Positions 33,540 through 42,746 of a stretch of 64,000 nucleotides of DNA are shown here, piece after piece. Source of the DNA: Cupriavidus pampae (GTDB lineage Bacteria > Pseudomonadota > Gammaproteobacteria > Burkholderiales > Burkholderiaceae); contig NZ_CAJZAG010000019.1 in assembly GCF_914271485.1 (NCBI RefSeq), positions 37,571-101,570 on the forward strand, given 5' to 3'. Each line of letters begins with the position of its first letter. Position 1 is the first letter of the stretch. The translations under genes and the position numbers were made by a program. The notes beneath the pieces were generated by a model. The model searched no databases and was not told where the DNA came from. It saw only the letters and a list, made by a program, of their open reading frames with translations.

Positions 33540-34592
33540 ATGTCCGAAGTGCGCACGTTGACGCGGCTTTGGCGAGGTCGAACGAAATTACCCGCAGCCA
33601 TGATGTTGGTGGCAGGCCTCGTGACCGGTCTGGTGACCGGCCTGCCGACTTCCGCCCGCGCGCAGCCGGCGGAGACCGCCGCGTCCCGTCCGATGACATA
33701 TCCCGCGCGATCGATGCGATTGATCGTGCCATTTCCGGCCGGTGGCGTCGCCGATGCGGTTGCGCGCATGCTCGCCGAGCGCCTGTCCGCGCGGCTCGGG
33801 GTGGCAGTGGAGGTGGACAATCGCCCCGGTGCCGCCGGCACCACCGCTGGCGATGTGGTGGCCAAGGCCAGTTCCGACGGTCATACGTTGCTGTTCCACC
33901 AGACCAATATGCTGATCCAGCCCGGTCTCGAGCCGGTGCCCTATGACGTCGTGCGCGATTTCACGCCAGTGGCACGCGTTGCCACGATGCCGCTGTTTCT
34001 CGTGATCGACGGCCGGCTGCCGATGCAGACCGCGCAGCAGTGGACGACCGCAGTGCGCTCGAACCCATCCTCTTACAGTTATGGCTATGGCCAGCCGGGC
34101 AGCCCTGCGCACCTGTATGCCGAGTACGCCGTGCGTGGCCTGTCCAATGCCGTGCCGCTGGTAGCCGCCAAGGGCGAGGCCGCAGTGGTACAGGAGCTGC
34201 TCGCGGGCCGCATTAGTGCGTGTTTCTGCTCGTTCAGCGCGGTGCAGACGCATTTGCGCAATGGCGGACTGCGGCTGCTGGCGGTGACCGGCATGACGCG
34301 TTCGCCGCTTGCGCCACAGGTGCCGACGCTGCAGGAGCAGGGTCTCGATGGCTACGCGGCGGCCGCGTGGTACGGCGTGATGGCGCCGGCCAAGACGCCG
34401 CGCGCCATCGTGGCGCGGCTGGCTTCCGAGCTCGATAGCGTCACTGGCGAGCGGGAAGTGCGGGCAAGGCTGATGGCGGCGGGCCTGACGCCCGTGCGCG
34501 ACTCGCCGGAAGCGTTTGCCACCGCGATCCGCTCGGAATCGATCCAATGGCAGGTTATTCTGCGTCAGGCCTCCCACGGCGGTGAACCGTGA
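33540..34592 (+). CDS. Bug-family tripartite tricarboxylate transporter binding protein
   Basis: Periplasmic solute-binding protein of 350 residues. A long N-terminal signal region is followed by the Bug start motif (RSMRLIVPFPAGGVADAVARM), the conserved VDNRPGAAGTTAGD and the FTPVARVA block. Bug proteins are very numerous in Burkholderiales and usually bind carboxylates. No tctAB transporter genes are nearby, so this is an orphan. The ATG at 33540 has a perfect GGAGGAA ribosome site, unlike the ATG at 33522. The upstream region has a TACAAT box (33418-33423) and repeated GAGTG/CACTC motifs. Confidence 0.9.
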   Translation: MSEVRTLTRLWRGRTKLPAAMMLVAGLVTGLVTGLPTSARAQPAETAASRPMTYPARSMRLIVPFPAGGVADAVARMLAERLSARLGVAVEVDNRPGAAGTTAGDVVAKASSDGHTLLFHQTNMLIQPGLEPVPYDVVRDFTPVARVATMPLFLVIDGRLPMQTAQQWTTAVRSNPSSYSYGYGQPGSPAHLYAEYAVRGLSNAVPLVAAKGEAAVVQELLAGRISACFCSFSAVQTHLRNGGLRLLAVTGMTRSPLAPQVPTLQEQGLDGYAAAAWYGVMAPAKTPRAIVARLASELDSVTGEREVRARLMAAGLTPVRDSPEAFATAIRSESIQWQVILRQASHGGEP

Positions 34593-34692
34593 AAGTTGCC
34601 TGCAACTTGCGGCAAATTCGCCGAGCAAGGCGGCAATCTCTTCAAATGTAACGGCCCCCACACTGCGGTCGGCACGTCTAGGTGGTAGCCCT

Positions 34693-34698
34693 TATAAT
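34693..34698 (+). promoter_or_regulatory. Putative -10 box of the mla operon
   Basis: Consensus TATAAT 26 bases before the mlaF GTG. The -35 region is poor. Confidence 0.45.
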
Positions 34699-34724
34699 GG
34701 CCGCCTGTCCAATCCGGTGCCAAT

Positions 34725-35606
34725 GTGACCGCAACCACTCCCGACCTTTCCGTCCCGTCTGGCCTTGCGCCTGCGACCAGCGGGCGCGCCCAGGCAGCAG
34801 AAGACATCGTCGTGCTCGACGATGTGGACTTCGCGTATGCGGATGGCGACAAGCCGATTCTCGCGGGCCTGACCATGCGCTTTCCGCGCGGCAAGGTGGT
34901 TGCCGTGATGGGCGGCTCCGGCTGTGGCAAGACCACGGTTCTACGTCTGATCGGCGGGCAAGTGCGGCCGCGGCGTGGGCAGGTGACGGTCGCGGGCGCC
35001 AATATCGACGCGCTCGACGAGCGTGGCCTGTACGCAGTGCGACGACAAATGGGGATGCTGTTCCAGTTTGGCGCCCTGTTCACTGATCTGTCTGTATTCG
35101 ACAACGTCGCCTTTCCGCTGCGCGAGCACACGGACTTGCCCGAGTCGATGATCCGCGACCTCGTGTTGATGAAGCTCAACGCGGTAGGCCTGCGCGGCGC
35201 GCGCGACCTGATGCCGGCGCAGATCTCGGGCGGCATGGCGCGGCGCGTGGCCCTGGCGCGCGCCATTGCGCTGGACCCGTCGGTGCTCATGTACGACGAG
35301 CCGTTTGCGGGGCTCGACCCGATCTCGCTGGGTTTGACCGCGCGCCTGATCCGCAACCTCAACGATGCGCTCGGCGCGACCACGATCATCGTCTCGCACG
35401 ATGTGCAGGAGACCTTCCAGATCGCGGATTACGTCTATTTCATCGCCAACGGCCGCATCGCCGCCGAAGGTGAGCCCGAGGCGCTGCGTGCTTCGACCGA
35501 CCCCTTTGTGCATCAGTTCGTGCACGCGGAGGCCGATGGCCCGGTGCCGTTCCATTACAGCGGGCCGACCCTGGCCGACGACTTCCTCGCCGGAGGTGGA
35601 CGATGA
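34725..35606 (+). CDS. mlaF: Phospholipid ABC transporter ATP-binding protein MlaF
   Basis: ATPase of the MlaFEDB complex that maintains outer-membrane lipid asymmetry. The 293-residue protein has Walker A GGSGCGKTT, signature ISGGMARRVALARAI and Walker B SVLMYDEPFAGLDP. The start is GTG. An N-terminal extension of about 30 residues precedes the core. It overlaps mlaE by four bases. First gene of mlaFEDACB. Confidence 0.95.
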   Translation: MTATTPDLSVPSGLAPATSGRAQAAEDIVVLDDVDFAYADGDKPILAGLTMRFPRGKVVAVMGGSGCGKTTVLRLIGGQVRPRRGQVTVAGANIDALDERGLYAVRRQMGMLFQFGALFTDLSVFDNVAFPLREHTDLPESMIRDLVLMKLNAVGLRGARDLMPAQISGGMARRVALARAIALDPSVLMYDEPFAGLDPISLGLTARLIRNLNDALGATTIIVSHDVQETFQIADYVYFIANGRIAAEGEPEALRASTDPFVHQFVHAEADGPVPFHYSGPTLADDFLAGGGR

Positions 35607-36388
35607 ACGCGGTGGTGTCGTTCTTCAGCTCGATCGGTGCATTCGTCCGCATCGGCATCAGCGGCATCGGCAACGGCGCGCGGATGTTCGCCGCGATGCT
35701 GGCGCTGTCGCCCGCGCTGCTGCGCCGGCCGCGGCTCATTACTGATCAGGTCTTCTTTGTCGGCAACCTGTCGCTGGTCATCATTGCGGTGTCCGGCCTG
35801 TTCGTCGGCTTCGTGCTGGGGCTGCAGGGTTATTACACGCTCAATCGCTATGGCTCCGAGCAGGCGCTCGGTCTGCTGGTGGCGCTGTCGCTGGTGCGTG
35901 AGCTGGGTCCGGTGGTTTCCGCGCTGCTGTTCGCGGGCCGCGCGGGCACCTCGCTGACCGCCGAGATCGGCCTGATGAAGGCGGGCGAGCAGCTGACCGC
36001 GATGGAGATGATGGCCGTGAACCCGCTGCAGCGCGTGATTGCGCCGCGTTTCTGGGCCGGCGTGATCGCGATGCCGATTCTGGCCGCGATCTTCAGCGCG
36101 GTGGGCATCCTCGGCGGCTACCTCGTTGGCGTGCAGCTGATCGGCGTGGACTCCGGCGCGTTCTGGTCGCAGATGCAGGGCGGCGTCGATGTGCGTGCCG
36201 ACGTGCTCAATGGCGTGATTAAAAGCTTCATTTTTGGCGTGGCGGTGACGTTTATCGCCTTGTACCAGGGTTTCGAGGCGCGTCCGACGCCGGAGGGCGT
36301 GTCGCGCGCCACCACGCGTACTGTCGTGATCGCCTCGCTGGCCGTGCTCGGGCTGGACTTCCTGCTGACCGCGCTGATGTTCAGCTGA
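35603..36388 (+). CDS. mlaE: Phospholipid ABC transporter permease MlaE
   Basis: Inner-membrane permease of 261 residues with five to six hydrophobic segments and the MlaE family hallmark LVRELGPVVSALLFAGRAGTS, the coupling region that contacts MlaF. It is coupled to mlaF by a four-base overlap. Confidence 0.95.
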   Translation: MNAVVSFFSSIGAFVRIGISGIGNGARMFAAMLALSPALLRRPRLITDQVFFVGNLSLVIIAVSGLFVGFVLGLQGYYTLNRYGSEQALGLLVALSLVRELGPVVSALLFAGRAGTSLTAEIGLMKAGEQLTAMEMMAVNPLQRVIAPRFWAGVIAMPILAAIFSAVGILGGYLVGVQLIGVDSGAFWSQMQGGVDVRADVLNGVIKSFIFGVAVTFIALYQGFEARPTPEGVSRATTRTVVIASLAVLGLDFLLTALMFS

Positions 36389-36420
36389 GGCGGCACCAAC
36401 AGAATGGAAAAGACAAGCGA

Positions 36421-36981
36421 ATGAAAAAGAATTCCCTCGATTTCTGGGTGGGGCTGCTGGTGGTGGCGGGGTTTGCCGCGTTGTTGTTCCTCGCGCTGAA
36501 GGCCGGCAACCTGAGCTCGTTCTCGTTCGAGCAGACTTATCGCGTGCGGGCCGACTTCGACAATATCGGCGGCCTCAAGGCGCGCGCGCCGGTCAAGAGC
36601 GCAGGCGTGGTGGTGGGCCGTGTGGCCGAGATCCGCTTCGACGACCAGAGCTACCTCGCGACGGTGGAACTGAACATCGACAAGCGCTATCAGTTTCCGA
36701 AGGATTCGTCCGCCAAGATCCTGACTTCGGGTCTGCTGGGCGAGCAGTACATCGGCCTGGAAGCGGGCGGCGACACCAAGATGCTCGCCGATAACAGCAA
36801 GATCACGATGACGCAGTCGGCGGTGGTGCTCGAGAACCTGATCGGCCAGTTCCTGTACAACAAGGCGGCCGACTCGGGCGCCGGTGGTGGCAATGCTGGC
36901 GGCGCGGCACCGGCTTCCGCTCCCGCTTCGGGCGGCGCGACACTGCCGGCGGCACCGGGTACGGACGGAGGCGCGAAATGA
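36421..36981 (+). CDS. mlaD: MCE-domain lipid-transport protein MlaD
   Basis: Hexameric periplasmic MCE protein anchored by one N-terminal membrane helix (about 8-28), 186 residues. The MCE domain follows (ADFDNIGGLKARAPVKSAGVVVGRV). The C-terminal 35 residues are Gly/Ala/Pro-rich and probably disordered. It overlaps mlaA by four bases. Confidence 0.94.
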   Translation: MKKNSLDFWVGLLVVAGFAALLFLALKAGNLSSFSFEQTYRVRADFDNIGGLKARAPVKSAGVVVGRVAEIRFDDQSYLATVELNIDKRYQFPKDSSAKILTSGLLGEQYIGLEAGGDTKMLADNSKITMTQSAVVLENLIGQFLYNKAADSGAGGGNAGGAAPASAPASGGATLPAAPGTDGGAK

Positions 36982-37814
36982 AACGCACCTCTCGCTCCAC
37001 CCGCCTGCACCGTCCGCGAGGTCGCGTATTGCTTGCAACGGCGACGATCGCGGCGGCGGCGGCCCTGTCTGGCTGCGCCACGGGCCCTGATGCCAATCCG
37101 AAGGACCCGCTCGAGCCGTTCAATCGCGGCGTTTCGCGCGTCAACGACGAAGTCGACAAATACGCGCTGAAGCCGGTGGCACAGGTCTATGCGGACTATA
37201 TGCCGTCGCCGATCCGCACTGCGGTTGGCAACGTGTTCTCGAATGTCAGCGATGTCTATTCGGCGGTGAACAACCTGCTGCAGGGCAAGCCGTCGCGCGC
37301 CGCCGAAGACACGATGCGTGTGGCCATCAACACGATTTTCGGCCTCGGTGGCCTGATCGATATCGCCACGCCGGGCGGACTGCCGAAGTACAAGGAAGAC
37401 TTCGGCCAGACGCTGGGCGTGTGGGGCGTGCCGCCGGGCCCGTACCTCGTGCTGCCGCTGTTTGGCCCCAGCACCGTGCGTGACACCGGCGGCATGCTGG
37501 TGGATCGGCTGATGGATCCCACCTCGTATATCTATCCGGTCTGGGCACGCTATGCGGTCTCGGGCGTGCGCATTGTCGACGGTCGCTCGCAATTGCTGGC
37601 CGCGACCAGCCTGATCGACGCCGCCGCGCTGGATCGTTACGCATTCCTGCGGGACTCGTATCTGCAACGCCGTCAGTACCTTATCTATGATGGCAACCCG
37701 CCGGGCGGCGACGACGACGAACCCGGTACACCGGCCGATGGCGACCAGCAGGCATTGCCGGTCTCGCCGGCACAGCGTCTGGTGCCGGGTAGCCCGGGCT
37801 TCCGCTTCCGCTGA
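36978..37814 (+). CDS. mlaA: Outer-membrane lipoprotein MlaA (VacJ)
   Basis: Removes phospholipids from the outer leaflet and hands them to MlaC. The 278-residue lipoprotein has lipobox LSGC (Cys33) and the MlaA core (DPLEPFNRGVSRVND, GLIDIATPGGLPKYKEDFGQTLG, GPYLVLPLFGPSTVRD). The tail after about residue 235 is acidic and Pro-rich. In E. coli mlaA is unlinked; here it sits inside the operon, as in other Burkholderiales. Confidence 0.94.
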   Translation: MKRTSRSTRLHRPRGRVLLATATIAAAAALSGCATGPDANPKDPLEPFNRGVSRVNDEVDKYALKPVAQVYADYMPSPIRTAVGNVFSNVSDVYSAVNNLLQGKPSRAAEDTMRVAINTIFGLGGLIDIATPGGLPKYKEDFGQTLGVWGVPPGPYLVLPLFGPSTVRDTGGMLVDRLMDPTSYIYPVWARYAVSGVRIVDGRSQLLAATSLIDAAALDRYAFLRDSYLQRRQYLIYDGNPPGGDDDEPGTPADGDQQALPVSPAQRLVPGSPGFRFR

Positions 37815-38074
37815 AGCTGCTGAAGCTGGCGCGAAGAAAGTATTTGCAGCGCGGCACGCCCGCCACGGGGCTGGACCTGTGAAGGTGATGTCAGCGCTGA
37901 AACAAAGTGTATAGAAGTGGCGTCCAAGCCCTGAATGGCCCCGATGTGGCAACGCAGAGCGTGGATGCTTGTGTTTCAATGCGTGCGTTGACCGGTCATC
38001 TTCACGGACTGGCAACGGCCGGCACCTGCCGTCGGTGCCGGTGGTATCGCACAAGATTAGAAAGGAATACGCTC

Positions 38075-38716
38075 ATGCTGAAGCGACTGTTGGCCCCCTT
38101 CCTCACTGTCATTGCACTGACCGGCGTTGCATTCACCGCGCCGGCCCAAGCCCAGGTGGGCGCCGATCTCGCCGCCACGCCGGATGGGCTCGTCAAGGCC
38201 GTCGTGTCCGACGTCATGAACACGGTCAAGAGCGACAAGGACATGCAGGCCGGCAATATCGGCAAGATCACGCAGCTGGTCGAGCAGAAGATCCTGCCGC
38301 ACGCCAATTTCGAGAAGACCACGCAGATCGCGATGGGCCGCAACTGGTCGAAGGCCTCGCCCGAACAGCAAAAGATCATTACCGATCAGTTCAAGACGTT
38401 GCTGATTCGTACGTATGCCGGCGCGATCGCGCAGATTCGCGACCAGGCCGTGCAATATCGTCCGTATCGTGGCACTGCCGACGACACCGATGCGACCATC
38501 CGCACGCAGGTGATCAACAAGGGCGAGCCGATCCAGATGGATTACCGCCTGGAGAAGACGCCTGAGGGGTGGAAGGTCTATGACATCAACGTGCTGGGCG
38601 CGTGGCTGACGGAAGCCTACAAGGGCAGCTTCAACACGATCGTGACGCAACAGGGTATCGACGGCGTCATCAAGACCCTGCAGGACCGTAACAAGCAGCT
38701 CGCCAACGCCAAGTAA
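38075..38716 (+). CDS. mlaC: Periplasmic phospholipid carrier MlaC
   Basis: Soluble shuttle between MlaA and MlaFEDB, 213 residues with a Sec signal peptide (cut near PAQAQ). The MlaC/Ttg2D fold is indicated by ILPHANFEKTTQIAMGRNW and the C-terminal GWKVYDINVLGAWLTEAYK. The ATG at 38075 has an AAAGGA ribosome site. The 260-base gap from mlaA shows no gene and no clear promoter. Confidence 0.94.
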   Translation: MLKRLLAPFLTVIALTGVAFTAPAQAQVGADLAATPDGLVKAVVSDVMNTVKSDKDMQAGNIGKITQLVEQKILPHANFEKTTQIAMGRNWSKASPEQQKIITDQFKTLLIRTYAGAIAQIRDQAVQYRPYRGTADDTDATIRTQVINKGEPIQMDYRLEKTPEGWKVYDINVLGAWLTEAYKGSFNTIVTQQGIDGVIKTLQDRNKQLANAK

Positions 38717-38751
38717 GACCGGCTTCGCGTACAATGGGCCTTCGTGCCTCG

Positions 38752-38785
38752 AAACGCCTGTGGCTCGCCACAGGCGTTTTCGTTT
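38752..38785 (+). terminator. Terminator-like hairpin between mlaC and mlaB
   Basis: Twelve-bp perfect stem AAACGCCTGTGG/CCACAGGCGTTT, CTCG loop, then TCGTTT. It is strong enough to terminate part of the transcripts inside the mla operon. Confidence 0.65.
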
Positions 38786-38839
38786 GCGCCTCAGTTTCGG
38801 CCTCAGTTTCCGCCTTAGCCTTCAACCTATCCTGATTCG

Positions 38840-39148
38840 ATGCCTTCGCTCGGAACCTCGCTCACCAACCAGAACGCCGCCACCGTGCTGCGTGACGGGC
38901 TGGCGCGCGTGTCGCAGGGCGATGTAGCGGTCGATTGCGCGGGTCTGACGCAGGTTGACTCATCGGCCGTTGCCGTGCTGCTCGGTTGGCAGCGCGCTGC
39001 CGCGGGCCGTGGTCAGTCGCTGTCGATCGTCAACGTGCCGCCGCAGCTTGGCGAGCTGGCCGCTCTCTATGGCGTCGCGGGCCTGCTGGGCCTGTCTTCG
39101 GTCCTGCCGTCCGACGCTACACACCCGCAAGGCCACCACCGACATTGA
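38840..39148 (+). CDS. mlaB: STAS-domain protein MlaB
   Basis: Small cytoplasmic partner that stabilises MlaF, 102 residues. The STAS phosphorylation-site region reads VDCAGLTQVDSSAVAVLLGW, with Ser in the expected D-S-S position. It follows mlaC across a hairpin, so its expression may be reduced relative to the upstream genes. Confidence 0.9.
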   Translation: MPSLGTSLTNQNAATVLRDGLARVSQGDVAVDCAGLTQVDSSAVAVLLGWQRAAAGRGQSLSIVNVPPQLGELAALYGVAGLLGLSSVLPSDATHPQGHHRH

Positions 39149-39365
39149 ACCGGCATCCTTGGCTGCGCAACATGCTGCGTCGGCCGATGCGATGCCGCGG
39201 CGGTGGGTCCGCAGCGGGACCTATCCCGCATCCCCTATAATTCCGGGTTATTCGCCCCCACATGCCCCAGACACCATTCCCCCAGGTGCTGCGCGGCAGA
39301 CCCGGGGGCTCCAGACTCCAAGCCAGGCCGGTCCCGAAAGCGGACCCGTCACAAGACATTCGGCC

Positions 39366-40316
39366 ATGAAAGCCATCGAAATCACCGACGTTCGCAAGCG
39401 CTACCGCAATCTGCAAGCGCTCAAGGGCGTCAGTTTTACCGTCGAGCGCGGTGAGTTTTTCGGACTGCTCGGCCCCAACGGCGCAGGCAAGACCACGTTG
39501 ATCTCGATTCTCGCGGGCCTGAACCGCGCGGACTCCGGGCGCGTTCAGGTGCTCGGGCACGATGTGGTGGAGGACTACCGCATGGCGCGCCGCATGCTTG
39601 GCGTGGTGCCGCAGGAACTGGTATTCGATCCGTTCTTCACGGTGCGCGAGACCCTGCGTCTGCAGTCCGGTTACTTCGGCATGCGCAACAACGACGACTG
39701 GATCGACGAGATCATGGCCAATCTCGATCTCACGAACAAGGCCGACAGCAACATGCGCCAGCTCTCGGGCGGCATGAAGCGCCGCGTGCTGGTGGCGCAG
39801 GCGCTGGTGCACCGCCCGCCCGTGATCGTGCTCGACGAGCCGACCGCCGGCGTCGATGTGGAACTGCGCCAGACGCTGTGGAAATTCATTTCGCGGCTGA
39901 ATCGCGAAGGCCACACCATCATCCTGACCACGCATTACCTCGAAGAAGCCGAAGCGCTGTGCGATCGCATCGCGATGCTCAAGTTCGGCGAGGTGGTCGC
40001 GCTCGATCGCACGAGCAGTCTGCTCAATCAGTTCGCCGGACTGCAGTTGGTACTCACCCTCTCGCGCGGCGTTCTGCCGCCTGCGCTCGAGGCATTGCGC
40101 ATGCCCGCCAATCCGGGCGAGCGCGCGCATCGGCTACGCCTGTCGGGCTATGAAGCCGTGGAGCCGATCCTCGCCGCGTTGCGCGAGGCCGGCTGCGAAA
40201 TCGAGGACATGGAAGTGAGCAAGGCCGATCTCGAGGACGTGTTCGTCCAGATCATGCGTCGCGAGGGGCATATGCCCGGGTCCACGCCGGCCACGGCGAT
40301 GGAGGCCGCAGCATGA
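39366..40316 (+). CDS. ABC-2 exporter ATP-binding protein (YadG-like)
   Basis: ATPase of 316 residues with Walker A GPNGAGKTT, signature LSGGMKRRVLVAQAL and Walker B VIVLDEPTAGVD, followed by a C-terminal regulatory stretch. It pairs with the permease gene that overlaps it by four bases. The closest named relatives are YadGH and NodIJ. Substrate unknown; the position after mla suggests an envelope lipid or polysaccharide but this is inference. The 217 bases upstream hold no gene. Confidence 0.9.
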   Translation: MKAIEITDVRKRYRNLQALKGVSFTVERGEFFGLLGPNGAGKTTLISILAGLNRADSGRVQVLGHDVVEDYRMARRMLGVVPQELVFDPFFTVRETLRLQSGYFGMRNNDDWIDEIMANLDLTNKADSNMRQLSGGMKRRVLVAQALVHRPPVIVLDEPTAGVDVELRQTLWKFISRLNREGHTIILTTHYLEEAEALCDRIAMLKFGEVVALDRTSSLLNQFAGLQLVLTLSRGVLPPALEALRMPANPGERAHRLRLSGYEAVEPILAALREAGCEIEDMEVSKADLEDVFVQIMRREGHMPGSTPATAMEAAA

Positions 40317-41134
40317 AGACGCCGGTGGAGATTGAACTGGCCGAGAATGCGCGCCTGTCGGCCATGTCCGTCGGCGGGTTCGTGGGCTTTCGCACGCTGC
40401 TCTACAAGGAGGTGTTGCGCTTCTGGAAGGTTGCCTTCCAGACTGTGGCGGCACCGGTGATGACCGCGGTGCTGTACCTGCTGATCTTCGGCCATGTGCT
40501 GGAAGGCCGCGTGGAGGTGTACCAGGGCGTCAACTACACCTCGTTCCTGGTGCCGGGACTGGTGATGATGAGCGTGTTGCAGAACGCGTTCGCCAACAGT
40601 TCGTCATCGCTGATCCAGTCGAAGATCACGGGCAACCTCGTGTTCATCATGCTGCCGCCGCTGTCGCACTGGGAGATGTTTGGCGCGTACGTCACCGCCT
40701 CGATCATCCGTGGGATTTCCGTGGGGCTTGGCGTGCTGCTGGTGACGGGGCTGCTCGTGCCGCTGCATGTGGCCAATATCGGCTGGGTGTTTCTGTTCGC
40801 GCTGCTCGGTGCCGGCATCCTCGGCACGCTGGGGTTGATTGCCGGGATCTGGGCCGAGAAATTCGACCAGCTCGCGGCGTTTCAGAACTTTTTGATCATG
40901 CCGGCCACGTTTCTGGCGGGCGTGTTCTATTCGATTCATACACTGCCGCCATTCTGGCAGGCGGTGTCGCATGCCAACCCGTTCTTCTACATGATCGACG
41001 GGTTCCGCTTTGGCTTCTTCGGCGTTTCGGATGTGTCGCCGATGTTCAGCCTGACGGTGGTCGGCATTGCCTTCGTGGTACTCGCGGCGCTGGCGCTGCG
41101 GATGCTGCGGACCGGATACAAACTGCGTCATTGA
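40313..41134 (+). CDS. ABC-2 family transporter permease (YadH-like)
   Basis: Permease of 273 residues with six membrane segments and an ABC-2 signature near FQNFLIMPATFLAGVFYSIHTLPP. The start overlaps the ATPase stop. About 20 bases separate it from the IbaG-like gene. Confidence 0.9.
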   Translation: MKTPVEIELAENARLSAMSVGGFVGFRTLLYKEVLRFWKVAFQTVAAPVMTAVLYLLIFGHVLEGRVEVYQGVNYTSFLVPGLVMMSVLQNAFANSSSSLIQSKITGNLVFIMLPPLSHWEMFGAYVTASIIRGISVGLGVLLVTGLLVPLHVANIGWVFLFALLGAGILGTLGLIAGIWAEKFDQLAAFQNFLIMPATFLAGVFYSIHTLPPFWQAVSHANPFFYMIDGFRFGFFGVSDVSPMFSLTVVGIAFVVLAALALRMLRTGYKLRH

Positions 41135-41188
41135 GGGCGTTTAGCCTCTCGTGTCGCACAAATGAATGAAGTTTTAATAGAGACAGAC

Positions 41189-41440
41189 ATGCTGCCCACA
41201 CCGGAACAAGTCAGGGACTACATTGCCCAAGGATTGCCCTGCGACCATCTGGAGGTCGAAGGCGACGGCCAGCACTTCTTCGCGACGATCGTCAGCGCTG
41301 AGTTCGACGGCAAGCGGCTGATCCAGCGACACCAGCGCGTGTACGCGGCGCTGGGCGACCGCATGCGCGCGGAGATTCATGCGCTGTCGATGAAGACGCT
41401 CACCCCGGCCGAATGGCAAGCCGGCGCCGCCTCGAAGTAA
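41189..41440 (+). CDS. ibaG: BolA-family protein IbaG (YrbA-like)
   Basis: Small protein of 83 residues with the BolA fold and the class signature (HLEVEGDGQHFFATIVSAEFDG, IHALSMKTLTPAEW). IbaG/YrbA proteins work with monothiol glutaredoxin in iron-sulfur or acid-stress functions. It sits directly before murA, the conserved position. The start at 41189 gives the family length; an in-frame ATG at 41162 would add nine residues, and neither has a strong ribosome site. Confidence 0.88.
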   Translation: MLPTPEQVRDYIAQGLPCDHLEVEGDGQHFFATIVSAEFDGKRLIQRHQRVYAALGDRMRAEIHALSMKTLTPAEWQAGAASK

Positions 41441-41461
41441 CCAGACATTAATAGACGGAAC

Positions 41462-42712
41462 ATGGACAAATTCCAGATTCAGGGCAATGGCCCGCTGTCC
41501 GGAGAGATCCGGGTCTCGGGCGCGAAGAACGCCGCACTGCCGATTCTCTGCGCGGGTCTGCTTAGCGCCGATGATGTGATCATCGACAACGTGCCGAATC
41601 TGCAGGACGTGCGCACGATGCTCAAGCTGCTGCGCGAGATGGGCATGCGCGCGGAGCTCGATGGCGCGCGCGCCACGCTCAACGGCGCCGATGTGAACCT
41701 GCCGGAGGCCTCGTACGAACTGGTCAAGACCATGCGCGCGTCGATCCTCGTGCTCGGTCCGCTGGTCGCGCGCTTCGGCGAGGCTCGCGTATCGCTGCCC
41801 GGTGGCTGCGGCATTGGCGCGCGTCCAGTCGATCAGCACATCAAGGGCCTGCAGGCGATGGGCGCCGAGATCTCGATCGAGCATGGTTTTATCCATGCCC
41901 GCGCGTCGCGCCTGAAGGGCACGCGCGTGGTGACCGACATGATCACCGTCACCGGCACCGAGAATCTGCTGATGGCCGCGACGCTGGCCGACGGCGAGAC
42001 CGTGCTCGAGAACGCGGCGCGCGAACCCGAAGTGACCGACCTCGCGAACCTGCTCGTGAAGATGGGCGCGCGCATCGAGGGCATCGGCACGGACCGCCTG
42101 GTGATTCAGGGCGTGGAGCGCCTGCATGGCGCCACGCACTCGGTGGTGGCCGATCGCATCGAAGCCGGCACGTTCCTGTGCGCGGCCGCCGCGACGCTCG
42201 GCAACGTGGTGCTGCGCGATGTGCCGCCGCTGATCCTCGATGCCGTGCTCGCCAAGCTGCGCGAGACCGGCGCGCAGATCGAGACCGGCGATGACTGGAT
42301 CAAACTGGCGATGCCGCGCCGCGCGCAGGCCGTGAGCTTCCGCACGTCCGAATACCCGGCATTCCCCACCGACATGCAGGCCCAGTTCATGGCGCTCAAT
42401 GCGGTGGCCGAAGGCACGGCGCGCATTACCGAGACCATCTTCGAAAACCGCTTCATGCACGTGCAGGAGCTCAACCGGCTCGGCGCCAACATCACGGCCG
42501 AGGGCAATACCGCGGTGGTGACCGGTGTGCCGCGCCTGTCGGGTGCCACCGTCATGGCCACCGATCTGCGCGCCTCGGCGAGTCTCGTGATCGCGGGTCT
42601 GGTGGCCGATGGCGATACCGTCATCGACCGCATCTACCATCTCGACCGTGGCTACGATCGCATGGAAGACAAGCTGTCCGCGGTGGGCGCGAAGATCCGC
42701 CGCATTTCCTGA
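41462..42712 (+). CDS. murA: UDP-N-acetylglucosamine 1-carboxyvinyltransferase
   Basis: First committed step of peptidoglycan synthesis: adds enolpyruvate from PEP to UDP-GlcNAc. The 416-residue protein has K22/N23 in SGAKNAALP and the catalytic Cys116 in LPGGCGIGARPVD, the residue attacked by fosfomycin. It is followed 34 bases later by hisG. Confidence 0.97.
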   Translation: MDKFQIQGNGPLSGEIRVSGAKNAALPILCAGLLSADDVIIDNVPNLQDVRTMLKLLREMGMRAELDGARATLNGADVNLPEASYELVKTMRASILVLGPLVARFGEARVSLPGGCGIGARPVDQHIKGLQAMGAEISIEHGFIHARASRLKGTRVVTDMITVTGTENLLMAATLADGETVLENAAREPEVTDLANLLVKMGARIEGIGTDRLVIQGVERLHGATHSVVADRIEAGTFLCAAAATLGNVVLRDVPPLILDAVLAKLRETGAQIETGDDWIKLAMPRRAQAVSFRTSEYPAFPTDMQAQFMALNAVAEGTARITETIFENRFMHVQELNRLGANITAEGNTAVVTGVPRLSGATVMATDLRASASLVIAGLVADGDTVIDRIYHLDRGYDRMEDKLSAVGAKIRRIS

Positions 42713-42746
42713 CGCGCCCTCCAAGAACAAGATTGAGAAGAATTCG

